Below, in pieces: positions 24,013 through 32,626 of a stretch of 64,000 nucleotides of DNA. A program made the translations under genes and the position numbers. Source of the DNA: Akkermansiaceae bacterium (GTDB taxonomy: Bacteria; Verrucomicrobiota; Verrucomicrobiia; Verrucomicrobiales; Akkermansiaceae); assembly GCA_018402445.1 (NCBI GenBank), contig JAGYIT010000011.1:1-64000 (forward strand), given 5' to 3'. A model generated the notes under the pieces. The model saw only the letters and a list, made by a program, of their open reading frames with translations, made no database searches and was not told the origin of the DNA. The stretch's first letter is position 1, and each line of letters starts with the position of its first letter.

Positions 24013-25116
24013 ATGACCTCATCCATCCCCACCTCCATTTCCGATCCCGTCAACGCGCAGATCCTCGCCATTTCCGAAGACCTCGTATCCGGTTTCCAGC
24101 GGCACCCATTCCAGATCATCGCGGAAAAATCAGGAGTCCCGCTCGAAACCGTGATCGAGCGGATCCGCGCGATGCTTGAGGCGGGCATCATCCGCCGCGT
24201 CCGCCAGACAATGCTCGCCACCAAGCTCGCCCACGGCGCGCTGGTCGCCTGGAAAGTGCCGGAAGAGAAACTCAACGACGCCTTCGAGTTCATGGCGAAG
24301 GAAGACCCCTTTTCCGGCCACGTCGTGATCCGCTCCACCGATACCGAGGTCTCCGGCTCCGGCTACCGGCTCTGGACGACCCTGAAAGTCCCCGTCGGCG
24401 AGTCCCTCGATTTCCACGCCACCAAACTCCTGGGACTCACCGGCGCGACCGAATACCTTCTCATGCCCGCCAACGGCGTCTTCGCTCTCGGCGTCGGCCA
24501 CGTGCGACGCAAGATCATGGAACCCGGCGAAAAATCCGACGAACCCGCCGTGATGATGACTACCGTCCCCGCCGATCTCTCTGAAGAGGAATGGGACATT
24601 CTCCTCATCCTGAAAGAGGAACTCACGCTCGATGAGATCTGCGAAAACCCTTGGGAAAAACGCGCCGCACAGGCCGGTGTTTCGCTCGATCGCTTCTGCG
24701 AGGTGGCCGAAACGCTAAACGCGAAAAAAGTCATCGGACGTTTCTCCACTTTCCTAGAACACGTGAAACCCTCTGCGGAAACCGGTGAGCGCGTCACCCG
24801 CTTCAACGGCCTTTTCCACTGGGCTGTGCCGAAAGGCCGCGAAATCGAGGCCGGCGGCGAGGTTGGCCGTCACTTCTGCATGACCCACTGCTACTGGCGC
24901 GAGGGCGGCCCGCAGTTCGGCGATGTGAACATCATGGGCGTCGTCCACGGCACCGAGAAAGACCGCGTCCTCGCCCACAAGGCCGCCATCGACAAACACC
25001 TCGAATCCGTCGGCATTCCCCTCTCCTACACCAACGTCTTCTGGGGCGGCCGCTCCGAGATCAAGCCCTCGGAAATTTCCCCGAAGGTTTACCGCGAGTG
25101 GCACGCGAAGCGGTAG
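24013..25116 (+). CDS. two-domain siroheme decarboxylase-like (AhbA/AhbB, NirD/L/G/H type) protein
   Basis: A 367-residue protein, normally labelled Lrp/AsnC regulator. Both halves have an Lrp-like helix-turn-helix plus RAM-type sandwich, as in siroheme decarboxylases. The first half (residues 1-170) has a HPFQIIAEKSGVPLETV block, EAGIIRRVRQTMLA and SGSGYRLWTTLKVP. The second (about 190-367) has the family hallmark RHFCMTHCYWREGGPQFGDV followed by NIMGVVHGT and ends PKVYREWHAKR. In the known enzymes such domains occur as separate subunits that decarboxylate siroheme to didecarboxysiroheme. Here they are fused and no haem genes are near, so the substrate is open. ATG 24013 avoids the repeat upstream. 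Confidence 0.75.
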   Translation: MTSSIPTSISDPVNAQILAISEDLVSGFQRHPFQIIAEKSGVPLETVIERIRAMLEAGIIRRVRQTMLATKLAHGALVAWKVPEEKLNDAFEFMAKEDPFSGHVVIRSTDTEVSGSGYRLWTTLKVPVGESLDFHATKLLGLTGATEYLLMPANGVFALGVGHVRRKIMEPGEKSDEPAVMMTTVPADLSEEEWDILLILKEELTLDEICENPWEKRAAQAGVSLDRFCEVAETLNAKKVIGRFSTFLEHVKPSAETGERVTRFNGLFHWAVPKGREIEAGGEVGRHFCMTHCYWREGGPQFGDVNIMGVVHGTEKDRVLAHKAAIDKHLESVGIPLSYTNVFWGGRSEIKPSEISPKVYREWHAKR

Positions 25117-25160
25117 GTGGGAAGCGGCGGCTCGTTTGGAAAGCTCATTCCAGCCTTTTT

Positions 25161-25191
25161 ATCCGTGTTCATCCGCGTTCATCCGTGGTTC
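25161..25191. repeat. 10-bp-period tandem repeat, three units
   Basis: ATCCGTGTTC, ATCCGCGTTC and ATCCGTGGTTC follow one another in the gap between the siroheme-decarboxylase-like gene and the VapC gene. Similar GTGGTTC pieces occur near 25990. Likely a dispersed intergenic element. Confidence 0.7.
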
Positions 25192-25216
25192 GAATTCTTC
25201 TCGTTCCCAGTCTGGT

Positions 25217-25609
25217 TTACGCACGATGCACCTCAAAGATGGGGAACACCTTGAGGATCCTGTCGAAAGTCTGCACGGGCAAGGCTCCGGCGGCGGTCGC
25301 GGCGGCGGCGATCAGATGATCAGGGAAATCTCCCTTTTTGCGGGCGGCGCGGATGGCAGCATCCAACTCATACGCCCGTTCACAAGTGAAGCGCCGGTCG
25401 AGGAGCAACTCGGCCAGGACATCGAGCACCGCCGTTCGGGACAGCAGGCTGCGGAGATACCATGAGGTTTCCACCAATACGATCTGCGGGAGGAAAATGA
25501 CGGTGTCAGACCGCTCTGCGGCGGTAAGCTGGTCGCGGACGATGACGAGCTGCGCGGCATCATCCTCCAGCAGGTGCCTTAGGAGAAAGTTGGTGTCCCA
25601 AGTCTTCAT
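25217..25609 (-). CDS. vapC: PIN-domain toxin VapC (second module)
   Basis: A 130-residue PIN-domain protein, a probable ribonuclease toxin. It begins KTWDTNFLLRHLLEDD, where the Asp of WDTN is the first metal ligand, has the central Glu in PQIVLVETSWYLRSLL, and the later acidic block GDFPDHLIAAAATAAG and TFDRIL. The position of the first motif (Asp4) and length are normal. ATG overlaps the antitoxin stop by 4 bp. This pair sits outside the first accessory island, between core genes. Confidence 0.88.
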   Translation of the reverse strand: MKTWDTNFLLRHLLEDDAAQLVIVRDQLTAAERSDTVIFLPQIVLVETSWYLRSLLSRTAVLDVLAELLLDRRFTCERAYELDAAIRAARKKGDFPDHLIAAAATAAGALPVQTFDRILKVFPIFEVHRA

Positions 25610-25875
25610 TTACCTTGGCGGATACGCAGATCGTCATCCTGGACGGTGCGCGAGATTACGGCCGCCATATCCATCGGCTTGACGGGCGAGGTTTTGGAAA
25701 GCCGTTTCCGCGCCGCCCCGTCGCTTTTGCGAATCGGAGCGTCCTTGGCTACGATGAAACGCCCGTCGGCGGTCGGCTCGAAGGCGATCCGGTCGCCGCG
25801 ATCCAGCCGCAATTTCTCCCGCACCTCGCGCGGGATCGTGATCTGGCTTTTGGAGGTAAGTTTCGCAGTATCCAT
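25606..25875 (-). CDS. vapB: AbrB-type antitoxin VapB (second module)
   Basis: An 89-residue antitoxin. The N-terminal AbrB/MazE-type hairpin is clear (LTSKSQITIPREVREKLRLD, then RIAFEPTADGRFIV), followed by a flexible basic part that should bind VapC. It precedes the toxin and overlaps it by 4 bp (ATGA). The short AT-rich upstream DNA has TACCTTGCTAGGATTTGTAAGG, which could hold the operator. Confidence 0.88.
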   Translation of the reverse strand: MDTAKLTSKSQITIPREVREKLRLDRGDRIAFEPTADGRFIVAKDAPIRKSDGAARKRLSKTSPVKPMDMAAVISRTVQDDDLRIRQGK

Positions 25876-26031
25876 GCCTTACCTTGCTAGGATTTGTAAG
25901 GAGTGTCAAGCGGTGATGCGCATCTGGAAAGCATGAAGGCGAATCAATTTGCTCCCGTAGCACAGAGCATCCGAGTATTCGGTGTATTCCGTGGTTCAAA
26001 AATAGGATTTCGGTTTGAAAGTGGTTGGCAG

Positions 26032-26048
26032 GGCGGATGCAATCCGCC
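26032..26048. repeat. REP-like palindrome, second perfect copy
   Basis: GGCGGAT-GCA-ATCCGCC is a perfect 7-3-7 palindrome with the same centre as the copy at 10770-10786. The stem bases that differ are compensatory (TC/GA against AT/AT). It lies just past the end of the CPBP protease gene. Confidence 0.7.
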
Positions 26049-26058
26049 GCCACGACCC

Positions 26059-26820
26059 TCACCACAACCCGTATTTCCCGTAGGCCATGATGTAGAGGCC
26101 CATGAGGAAATTCGCAACGGCGTGCATGATGACGCACGCGCCTAGGTTCTTGCTCCAAACACAGAGCATATAAGTCAGCGCTCCGTAAACGAAGGCACCC
26201 GCCCAGTCGATCGGCGCGTGGGCAGCCATGAACAGGACGGTCACGATCAGAAAACTTTTCCAATGCGCGCGGCCGAAGGGTTGCTTCCAGTAATCTCCCT
26301 CCCAATCCATGCAGAAACGCATCACGAAACCGCGCCAGAAAATCTCCTCCACCAGCGCGACGACCACCGCCGCCCGGATGAAGCGCATCACCAGGGTGGC
26401 CCAGTAGGCCGCAGGATTCTCGAAAATCCCGGGATCGAAGCCCTCGTCACGCTTCGCAATCCCGAGCCATTTCATCCAGCCCTCGGTCTCCCCCGTGAGC
26501 TTCCAGGCATCGTAAAGGGTCGTTGGCAGCAGCCAGAAACCGATCCCCACCGCCCCGAAGACCACGGCCACCAAACTCCACTTCAAACTCCAATCGAAGC
26601 GGAAGAATTTCCAGAAATACACCAGCATCCCGAGGGTTGCGATCACCTGGATCGGATAGATCCAATGCGCCACATCCCTTTGCCACCAGGGAGCGGAAGG
26701 ATGATCCCATCCGAACAGGCTGTCGCAAAGCTGGAGCACGATCAGGAAAACCATGAACACCGCGAAGGGCACGACATGCGCCTTGGTGAGCCGATCCGGG
26801 TTATTCACATCCGTTGCCAT
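26059..26820 (-). CDS. CPBP/Abi-family membrane protease, PEP-CTERM-associated type
   Basis: A 253-residue protein with about seven membrane segments. Motifs of the CAAX-protease/bacteriocin-processing family are present: VALVEEIFWRGF (the EExxxR pair), FLIVTVLFMAAHAPIDWAGA (conserved His) and IMHAVANFLMG (second His). Overall length and the HAPIDW and FVYG spacing fit the PEP-CTERM-associated CAAX-protease-related subfamily. It would act in the membrane, possibly on exported PEP-CTERM proteins, of which two are encoded in this window. Start ATG 26820 is next to the divergent spacer; the gene is co-oriented with the aminotransferase upstream (gap 18 bp), probably one operon. Confidence 0.85.
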   Translation of the reverse strand: MATDVNNPDRLTKAHVVPFAVFMVFLIVLQLCDSLFGWDHPSAPWWQRDVAHWIYPIQVIATLGMLVYFWKFFRFDWSLKWSLVAVVFGAVGIGFWLLPTTLYDAWKLTGETEGWMKWLGIAKRDEGFDPGIFENPAAYWATLVMRFIRAAVVVALVEEIFWRGFVMRFCMDWEGDYWKQPFGRAHWKSFLIVTVLFMAAHAPIDWAGAFVYGALTYMLCVWSKNLGACVIMHAVANFLMGLYIMAYGKYGLW

Positions 26821-26838
26821 CGGCCTCTTCCTTAGGGT

Positions 26839-28005
26839 TTAAAGTTTGGAAACAAAGCGCTCCATCCGATCCATCGCCGTCCTGAGATCCTCCATGCCGG
26901 TGGCGTAGCAGCAGCGCAGGAAGCCCTCACCGCTCGGCCCGAAGGCACCGCCCGGCACGGCGGCGACGCTTTCCTGCTCCAGCAGGCGCATCGCGAAATC
27001 CTTTGAGGAAAGCCCGGTTTCCCGAACATCGGGGAAGACGTAGAACGCGCCGCCGGGTGTGTGGCAGTCGAGTCCCATCGCGTTGAGGCGCTTCACCAGG
27101 AAGTCGCGGCGCTGGTGGTATTCGTCCCGCATCATCACCACCTGCGGAGCGCCGTTTTCTAAAGCTTCGATGGCGGCGTTCTGGCTCATGATCGGGGCGC
27201 AGAGCATGGAGTATTGGTGGATCTTCATCATCGCCTCGATGATGGGCTGCGGCGCGCAGGCGTAGCCGAGACGGAACCCTGTCATCGCGAAAGCCTTGGA
27301 AAAGCCGTGCATCAGGATCGTTCGCTCACGCATCCCTGGGAGCGAGGCGATGGAGACGTGCTTGATCCCATCGTAGCGCAGCTCGCAGTAAATCTCGTCG
27401 GCCAGCACGATGAGATCGTATTTCACCGCGAGCTTCGCGATCCCCTCCAGATCCTCATACGAGGCCACGGCTCCGGTCGGGTTCGTGGGGAAATTCAGCA
27501 TCAGCACCCGGCTTTTCGAGGTAATCGCCTTCTCAAGTGCTTCGGGTTTCAGGGAAAAGCCGTCGGCCTTCGTGGTCTCGACGCCGACCGCCACCCCATG
27601 CGCCATCACGATGCTGGGCGAGTAGGAAACGTAACACGGCTCGTGGTAGATCACCTCGTCACCGGGATTCAGCAATGCGCGCAGGGCGATGTCGATCGCC
27701 TCGGAGACGCCGACGGTGACGAGGATTTCCTTCGCGGGATCGTAATCAATCTCGAAAAATCCGCTCACATATTTGGAAATCGATTTCCGCAGGCTCAGCA
27801 AGCCGAGGTTCGCGGTGTAGGTGGTCTGGCCTTTCTCCAGCGAATAGATCGCCGCTTCGCGGATATGCCATGGCGTGACGAAATCCGGCTCGCCCACGCC
27901 CAGCGAGATCACATCGTCCCGCCCGACCACGAGATCAAAGAAATCCCGGATTCCCGATCTCGGGATTGATGCCACATGCCTTGCGATTTTCGATGAGTAA
28001 TCCAT
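26839..28005 (-). CDS. PLP-dependent aminotransferase (class I/II)
   Basis: A 388-residue fold-type I aminotransferase. The pyridoxal-phosphate Lys is in HGFSKAFAMTGFRLGY (Lys237), the cofactor-ring residues are in NFPTNPTGA (about 172) and LADEIYCEL (about 203), and the final Arg block is GFLRCCYATG near 370. This resembles aspartate/aromatic aminotransferases; the exact amino acid cannot be told. ATG 28005 (MDYSSKIARHV) is chosen because the family N-terminus SGIRDFFDL follows; codons up to 28146 are Arg-rich and look like non-coding read-through. Confidence 0.9.
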   Translation of the reverse strand: MDYSSKIARHVASIPRSGIRDFFDLVVGRDDVISLGVGEPDFVTPWHIREAAIYSLEKGQTTYTANLGLLSLRKSISKYVSGFFEIDYDPAKEILVTVGVSEAIDIALRALLNPGDEVIYHEPCYVSYSPSIVMAHGVAVGVETTKADGFSLKPEALEKAITSKSRVLMLNFPTNPTGAVASYEDLEGIAKLAVKYDLIVLADEIYCELRYDGIKHVSIASLPGMRERTILMHGFSKAFAMTGFRLGYACAPQPIIEAMMKIHQYSMLCAPIMSQNAAIEALENGAPQVVMMRDEYHQRRDFLVKRLNAMGLDCHTPGGAFYVFPDVRETGLSSKDFAMRLLEQESVAAVPGGAFGPSGEGFLRCCYATGMEDLRTAMDRMERFVSKL

Positions 28006-28164
28006 GGATTTCCGCCAGCGGCGGGGCGCAACCCAAGCCGAGCGCGCGCGGCGAGTCAATCCAAACACCGTGCGGGAAACACAAGTGCATTTTGCGCGGG
28101 CGCGCCCGCGATGAGGTGAAATGAAAGAGTTCCGGGGACTCTCCACACTGTAGATGGGCTTTGA

Positions 28165-28200
28165 GGTCTTTTAGAAATCTTACACAAATTGTGTCAGCGG
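28165..28200. repeat. 36-bp direct repeat, copy 1
   Basis: GGTCTTTTAGAAA, then CAAATT and CAGCGG at fixed spacing, shared with 29384-29419. The other copy spans the 5' leader and start codon of the topoisomerase gene. The two copies bracket the FGE-like PEP-CTERM gene. Confidence 0.7.
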
Positions 28201-28241
28201 AGCAAGTGGAGGAAGCTAGTAAATCCTTTGGATGTCCAGAA

Positions 28242-29216
28242 TCAAAGGAAATTACAACGTCTTCTGATGAGTAGCGCACTCAAAGATACTGCAATCAATA
28301 ATAGTGCAGACGGCTCGGGGACACTGGCGACGCGGAACCCCACGTTGTCGGATGTGCTCGAGGGTCCTTGGAGAAAGAGGCTGACAGACGCGGCGACGTT
28401 GGCACTGCTGAACGCACCACCCCGTATCTGGCGAGTCGAGTCACTTATCAAGTCATTCCATTCCCAGACGTTGCCATTCATGTCCGCCGTGCCGTAGTAA
28501 CTCTCCGATGAACTACCTGCGCTGCCCACCGTGGTCACGTTGCCGGTCTGGCCGTTCCAAACTGCGCCACCGTTGTAATTTACCACGTTTGAGCCGGGAT
28601 TGCTGATGTCTCCGCTGGCATTGGCGGTTCCCACCGTTGGCGCCGTGTCGCTCTGAGTGGCGTATGCCCAATAGCCACCGGTGCCGCCTTTTGTAGAGTC
28701 GTAGTAGGCTGCTTTATACCACTCGTTCTCGCTAGGAAGCCAGACGGTGGCACCCACGTTCTTGCTGATAAGACCTGTGTTGCCGCTGAGGGTGTAGGCT
28801 CCGGTTTCCGTGCTGCCGCTGCCTTGGCCATTGCCGAGCCAGTTGGTGAAACGCGCCGCGTCATACCAACTTACGAAGTTCACCGGCTTGTTGTCCATGT
28901 TGGTGCGGACCGTGTATTTCGCGCCGGTTGCCGCGCCGCTCGTGAAAGTTATCCCGCCACGAGCATCACTGCCCATATTAGACTTGTAGATGCTGTTGGG
29001 ATTAGTCCCCGTTTGATCCACCGCATTTAGAAACGCAGTGTATTGAGCATTGGTGACCTCGTATTTGCCAATCCTATAGTCGTTAGCCACCGCGCCAATG
29101 CCGTTGCTATCTGCCGCGTTACCGGCATCGCCAACGTTGACCCAGTCCATGGTTACGGCAGCAGGCAAGGCCGCAGCGAGAAGGCCTGTAATTAGAATTG
29201 TGAGTGATAATTTCAT
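28242..29216 (-). CDS. secreted FGE-fold (SUMF1-like) PEP-CTERM protein
   Basis: A 324-residue exported protein. It has a signal peptide (KLSLTILITGLLAAALPAAV), a formylglycine-generating-enzyme-like domain (YRIGKYEVTNAQYTAFLNAV, FVSWYDAARFTNWLG, WLPSENEWYKAAYY, NGNVWEWNDLI, IRGGAFSS and GFRVAS) and a PEP-CTERM tail: VPEPSALLLIAVSLSALL then RRR. The tail predicts processing and anchoring by an exosortase. The only cysteine is in the last five residues, so the catalytic Cys pair of true FGE is missing; binding or structural use is more likely than catalysis. It is bracketed by a 36-bp repeat. Confidence 0.9.
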   Translation of the reverse strand: MKLSLTILITGLLAAALPAAVTMDWVNVGDAGNAADSNGIGAVANDYRIGKYEVTNAQYTAFLNAVDQTGTNPNSIYKSNMGSDARGGITFTSGAATGAKYTVRTNMDNKPVNFVSWYDAARFTNWLGNGQGSGSTETGAYTLSGNTGLISKNVGATVWLPSENEWYKAAYYDSTKGGTGGYWAYATQSDTAPTVGTANASGDISNPGSNVVNYNGGAVWNGQTGNVTTVGSAGSSSESYYGTADMNGNVWEWNDLISDSTRQIRGGAFSSANVAASVSLFLQGPSSTSDNVGFRVASVPEPSALLLIAVSLSALLIRRRCNFL

Positions 29217-29383
29217 GAAAAAGTCGCTGAGTACTCTTCAGCACCCAGAGAACATTTGGCAGGCAGAATGGCAAGAATAATTTTGTGGATAATTTTGTGT
29301 TTACATGCGGGCAAGAATATCCAGGAAACAAGATTCAGACCACCGCCTGAGAAAAAAAACACCTTACTTGAACTCATGGTTGC

Positions 29384-29419
29384 GGTCTTTTAGAAACGTG
29401 AAGCAAATTATGGCAGCGG
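29384..29419. repeat. 36-bp direct repeat, copy 2
   Basis: Counterpart of 28165-28200; covers the last 26 bases of the topoisomerase leader and its first codons. Identical over the first 13 bases and in CAAATT and CAGCGG blocks. Confidence 0.7.
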
Positions 29420-31257
29420 GATACACGGAGGACGACATCAAGTCACTGGATTGGCGGCAACACATCCGGCTCAGGCCGGGGATGTACATTGGGAAACTGG
29501 GCGACGGCTCCTCGGCGGACGACGGCATCTACATCCTACTCAAAGAGGCCGTGGACAACTCGATCGACGAGCACATCATGGGCCACGGCAAAGAGGTGCG
29601 GATCGAGATCGACGAGGAAGGCCGCGTCGAGGTTCGCGATTTCGGGCGCGGCATTCCGCTGGGGAAACTCTTCGATTGCGCGGCGCAAATCAACACCGGC
29701 GCGAAATACGATAGCGAGGCTTTCAAGAAATCCGTGGGTCTCAACGGCGTCGGCATCAAGGCGGTGAACGCCCTTTCCGACTTTTTCGAGATCCAATCCT
29801 GGCGCGAAGGACAGACCAAGGCACTAGAGTTCTCCAAGGGCGAGCTGACCGTGGACATGAAAAACTCGCGCAAGGACGACGGCCTCAACGGCACGCGCCT
29901 CGCCTTCGACATCGACCGCTCGATCTTCCCTGCGAAGACGAAATTCCGCGATCCCTTCGTGGAAAAGATGTGCCGCTACTACTCTTACCTGAATCCGGCG
30001 CTGACGCTGATTTTCAACGGCAAGAAGTTCCGCTCCAAGGACGGGCTGTTAGATTTGCTCCGCGAGGAAATGGAGACCGAGGCGCTCTATCCGCCCATCC
30101 ATCTCATCGGGCACGACATCGAGATCGCGTTCACGCATTGCGCCGAGAGCAGTGAGGAATACCACACGTTCGTAAACGGCCAAAATACCTCGCAGGGCGG
30201 CACGCACCTCGCCGCGTTCCGCGAGGCACTGGTGCAGGTGATACGAGGTTTCTATAAAAAGCAGTACGACCCCGCCGACATCCGCGCGGGCATCGAGGCG
30301 GCGATCTGCGTGCGCATCATCGAGCCGGTTTTCGAATCGCAGACGAAGACGAAACTCGGCTCTTCGGTGATCGCGCCGGGCGGCGAGTCATTGCGCGCGT
30401 TCATCGGGAATTTCCTCAAGGCCTCCCTCGACAACTACCTCCATAAGCATCCGCAAGTCGCGGAGGCGATCCAGAAACGGATCAACGCCGCCGAGCGCGA
30501 GCGCAAGGATCTCAAAGGCATCCAGAAGATCGCCCGCGAGCGCGCGCGGCAGGCGAAAGTGCACAACAAGAAACTGCGCGACTGCCGCGTGAGGTTCGAT
30601 TCCAAGCACAAGCGCCGCGAGGAAAGCACCCTGTTCATCACCGAGGGAGACTCAGCCTCGGGGTCGATCACGAAGAGCCGCGATGTGGAGACACAGGCTG
30701 TGTTTTCGCTGCGCGGCAAGCCGCTCAACACCTACTCGCTGCCCCGCAAGATCGTCTATGAAAACGAGGAGTTCGCCCTGCTGCAAGCGGCGCTGAACAT
30801 CGAGGATGGCATCGAATCACTGCGCTACAACAAGGTCGTCATCGCCACCGATGCCGACGTGGACGGGATGCACATCCGTTTGCTGCTTCTGACATTTTTC
30901 CTACAGTTTTTTCCGGAAATGATCCGCGACGGGCATCTCTTCATCCTCCAGACTCCCCTGTTCCGCGTGCGCAACAAAAAGGAAACCTTCTACTGCTACA
31001 CCGAGGAGGAGCGCGTAAAGGCGATCGAGAAATGCGGTAAGGCTGCCGAGATCACCCGCTTCAAGGGGCTCGGTGAGATCTCGCCGGATGAGTTCAAATT
31101 CATGATCGGAGCCGACATGAGGCTCGACCCCGTGGAATATGAGGAGGGCAAGGGAGTGAAAGAACTGCTAGCGTTCTACATGGGCAAGAACACCCCGAGC
31201 CGCCAGGAATACATCATCGAGAACCTCCGCGAGGACGTGGATCGGCAGGTCGCCTGA
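29410..31257 (+). CDS. parE: type IIA topoisomerase subunit B (ParE/GyrB)
   Basis: A 615-residue ATPase subunit. The GHKL domain has [16 protein letters not shown], the [12 protein letters not shown] loop and [15 protein letters not shown]; the TOPRIM domain has [12 protein letters not shown] (catalytic Glu), RGKPLNTY and [15 protein letters not shown]. The C-terminal GyrB tail [17 protein letters not shown] is present. The compact form without the extra GyrB domain fits ParE, but a second GyrB cannot be excluded. ATG 29410 is used, since the earlier frame runs through leader DNA. The partner A subunit is not next door; phoH converges with a 9-bp gap. Confidence 0.88.
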   Translation: MAAGYTEDDIKSLDWRQHIRLRPGMYIGKLGDGSSADDGIYILLKEAVDNSIDEHIMGHGKEVRIEIDEEGRVEVRDFGRGIPLGKLFDCAAQINTGAKYDSEAFKKSVGLNGVGIKAVNALSDFFEIQSWREGQTKALEFSKGELTVDMKNSRKDDGLNGTRLAFDIDRSIFPAKTKFRDPFVEKMCRYYSYLNPALTLIFNGKKFRSKDGLLDLLREEMETEALYPPIHLIGHDIEIAFTHCAESSEEYHTFVNGQNTSQGGTHLAAFREALVQVIRGFYKKQYDPADIRAGIEAAICVRIIEPVFESQTKTKLGSSVIAPGGESLRAFIGNFLKASLDNYLHKHPQVAEAIQKRINAAERERKDLKGIQKIARERARQAKVHNKKLRDCRVRFDSKHKRREESTLFITEGDSASGSITKSRDVETQAVFSLRGKPLNTYSLPRKIVYENEEFALLQAALNIEDGIESLRYNKVVIATDADVDGMHIRLLLLTFFLQFFPEMIRDGHLFILQTPLFRVRNKKETFYCYTEEERVKAIEKCGKAAEITRFKGLGEISPDEFKFMIGADMRLDPVEYEEGKGVKELLAFYMGKNTPSRQEYIIENLREDVDRQVA

Positions 31258-31266
31258 TGCGCCGCA

Positions 31267-32223
31267 CTATTGCCGGTATTTTTCGTAAGCATTCACGATG
31301 TGCTCGACGATGGGATGGCGGACGATGTCGGCTGACGTGAATCGAGTGAACGCGATGCCCTTGATGCCGCCCAACGCATGCTCCGCTTCGTGGAGGCCGG
31401 AGCGCACGCCGGGCTTGAGATCGATCTGCGAGGAATCCCCCGTCACCACGAGTTTCGATTCCTCGCCGAGGCGGGTGAGCGCCATGAACATCTGCTCGCG
31501 GGTGGTGTTCTGCGCCTCATCAAGAATCACGAACGAACGCGACAAAGTCCGGCCACGCATGAAAGCGAGCGGCGCGATTTCTATAATTTCTTCATCGAGG
31601 TAGCGCTGCGCCTCCTCGGGATCGAGCATGTCATGGATCGCGTCGTAAAGCGGGCGCAGGTAAGGAGCGACCTTTTCCTTCAGATCCCCCGGCAGGAAAC
31701 CCAGCGCCTCGCCGGCCTCCACGGCGGGACGGGTGAGGATGATGCGGTGAATCGCCCGCTTTTTCAGCATGTGCAGGCCGACAGCCATCGCGAGGTAGGT
31801 CTTGCCGGTGCCGGCCGGACCGAGGCCGAAGGTGACATCGTTTTCCTGGATCGCCTTCACGTAACCGAACTGGTTCGGCGTGCGCGGGGAAACGGTTTTG
31901 CGGTTGCGTGAGCCGACGAGACGGACGGTGGCAAGGGAGTTCAGCGGAATTTCGCCCGACTGCCGGGCGACATCCACCGCCAGCCGGAAATCCCGCGCGG
32001 AGATATGCAGACCGTTGCGCTGGGTGGATTCCAGATCGTGGAAAACCTGGGCCGCGAGCAGTGTCGAGGCCTCGCCACCGGTGAAACTGATCCAGCCGTC
32101 TCGCGTGACGGTTTTCAGCTCCAGCTCCTGCTCCATGTAGGAAAGGTTGCGCCGGTCGTTCGCGAACAGCCCCTGCAGGAACTGCGGAGTGTCGAACTCA
32201 AGCTTCAGGGAGGTGGTTTTCAA
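31267..32223 (-). CDS. phoH: PhoH-family ATPase
   Basis: A 318-residue PhoH/YbeZ-type protein. The Walker A motif is GLGPAGTGKTYLAMA (Lys141), Walker B is SFVILDEAQNTT near 240, and LVVTGDSSQIDLKPG follows. An N-terminal ~70-residue region matches the YbeZ nucleic-acid-binding part. YbeZ-type proteins work with YbeY in ribosome or RNA quality control. No ybeY is next to it; it ends convergent with the topoisomerase gene. Confidence 0.92.
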   Translation of the reverse strand: MKTTSLKLEFDTPQFLQGLFANDRRNLSYMEQELELKTVTRDGWISFTGGEASTLLAAQVFHDLESTQRNGLHISARDFRLAVDVARQSGEIPLNSLATVRLVGSRNRKTVSPRTPNQFGYVKAIQENDVTFGLGPAGTGKTYLAMAVGLHMLKKRAIHRIILTRPAVEAGEALGFLPGDLKEKVAPYLRPLYDAIHDMLDPEEAQRYLDEEIIEIAPLAFMRGRTLSRSFVILDEAQNTTREQMFMALTRLGEESKLVVTGDSSQIDLKPGVRSGLHEAEHALGGIKGIAFTRFTSADIVRHPIVEHIVNAYEKYRQ

Positions 32224-32306
32224 GGCGCTTCGTTGAACCGGATTTTACGCACCCTCGCAAGCCGCTGCCAAGGTTTGCTTCACGCCTTGACTGATCATGT
32301 GATGCG

Positions 32307-32326
32307 CATAACATCGTAGCGTTATG
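32307..32326 (+). promoter_or_regulatory. putative operator at RHH antitoxin start
   Basis: CATAAC (32307-32312) and GTTATG (32321-32326) form an inverted repeat whose right arm includes the antitoxin start codon. RHH antitoxins bind such sites to repress their own operon. Inferred from position and symmetry only. Confidence 0.45.
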
Positions 32327-32626
32327 GCCACCATGACCGTCCGCACTACCGTCGCCTTCGATCCCGCCACCGCAGCTCGGCTTGAGCGCTTGGCAAAACG
32401 TTGGGGCGTATCGAAATCCGAGACCCTGCGCAGGGCGCTGGAATCCGCGGAAATATCGTCCGCCGCATCTGGCATACCCGATTTCAAGGGCATGAAACCT
32501 TTGGAGATTGTCGATTGGCTGCGGCAGAACCCCCAGCGCCCAGCCGGCTGGGGCGAGGACTTCCGCCGGGAGCTCCGCGAAGCCCGTGAACGCGATGCGA
32601 TCATCGAAGAAGAACTCGAAGCATGA
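32324..32626 (+). CDS. ribbon-helix-helix antitoxin
   Basis: A 100-residue protein. The N-terminal RHH fold is visible: TVRTTVAFDPATAARLERLA, then KRWGVSKSETLRRALESAE. The C-terminal half is charged and partly unstructured and should contact the toxin. It starts the pair with the PIN gene, whose ATG overlaps its stop by 4 bp. ATG 32324 is used; one nine bases later is possible. Confidence 0.85.
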   Translation: MATMTVRTTVAFDPATAARLERLAKRWGVSKSETLRRALESAEISSAASGIPDFKGMKPLEIVDWLRQNPQRPAGWGEDFRRELREARERDAIIEEELEA

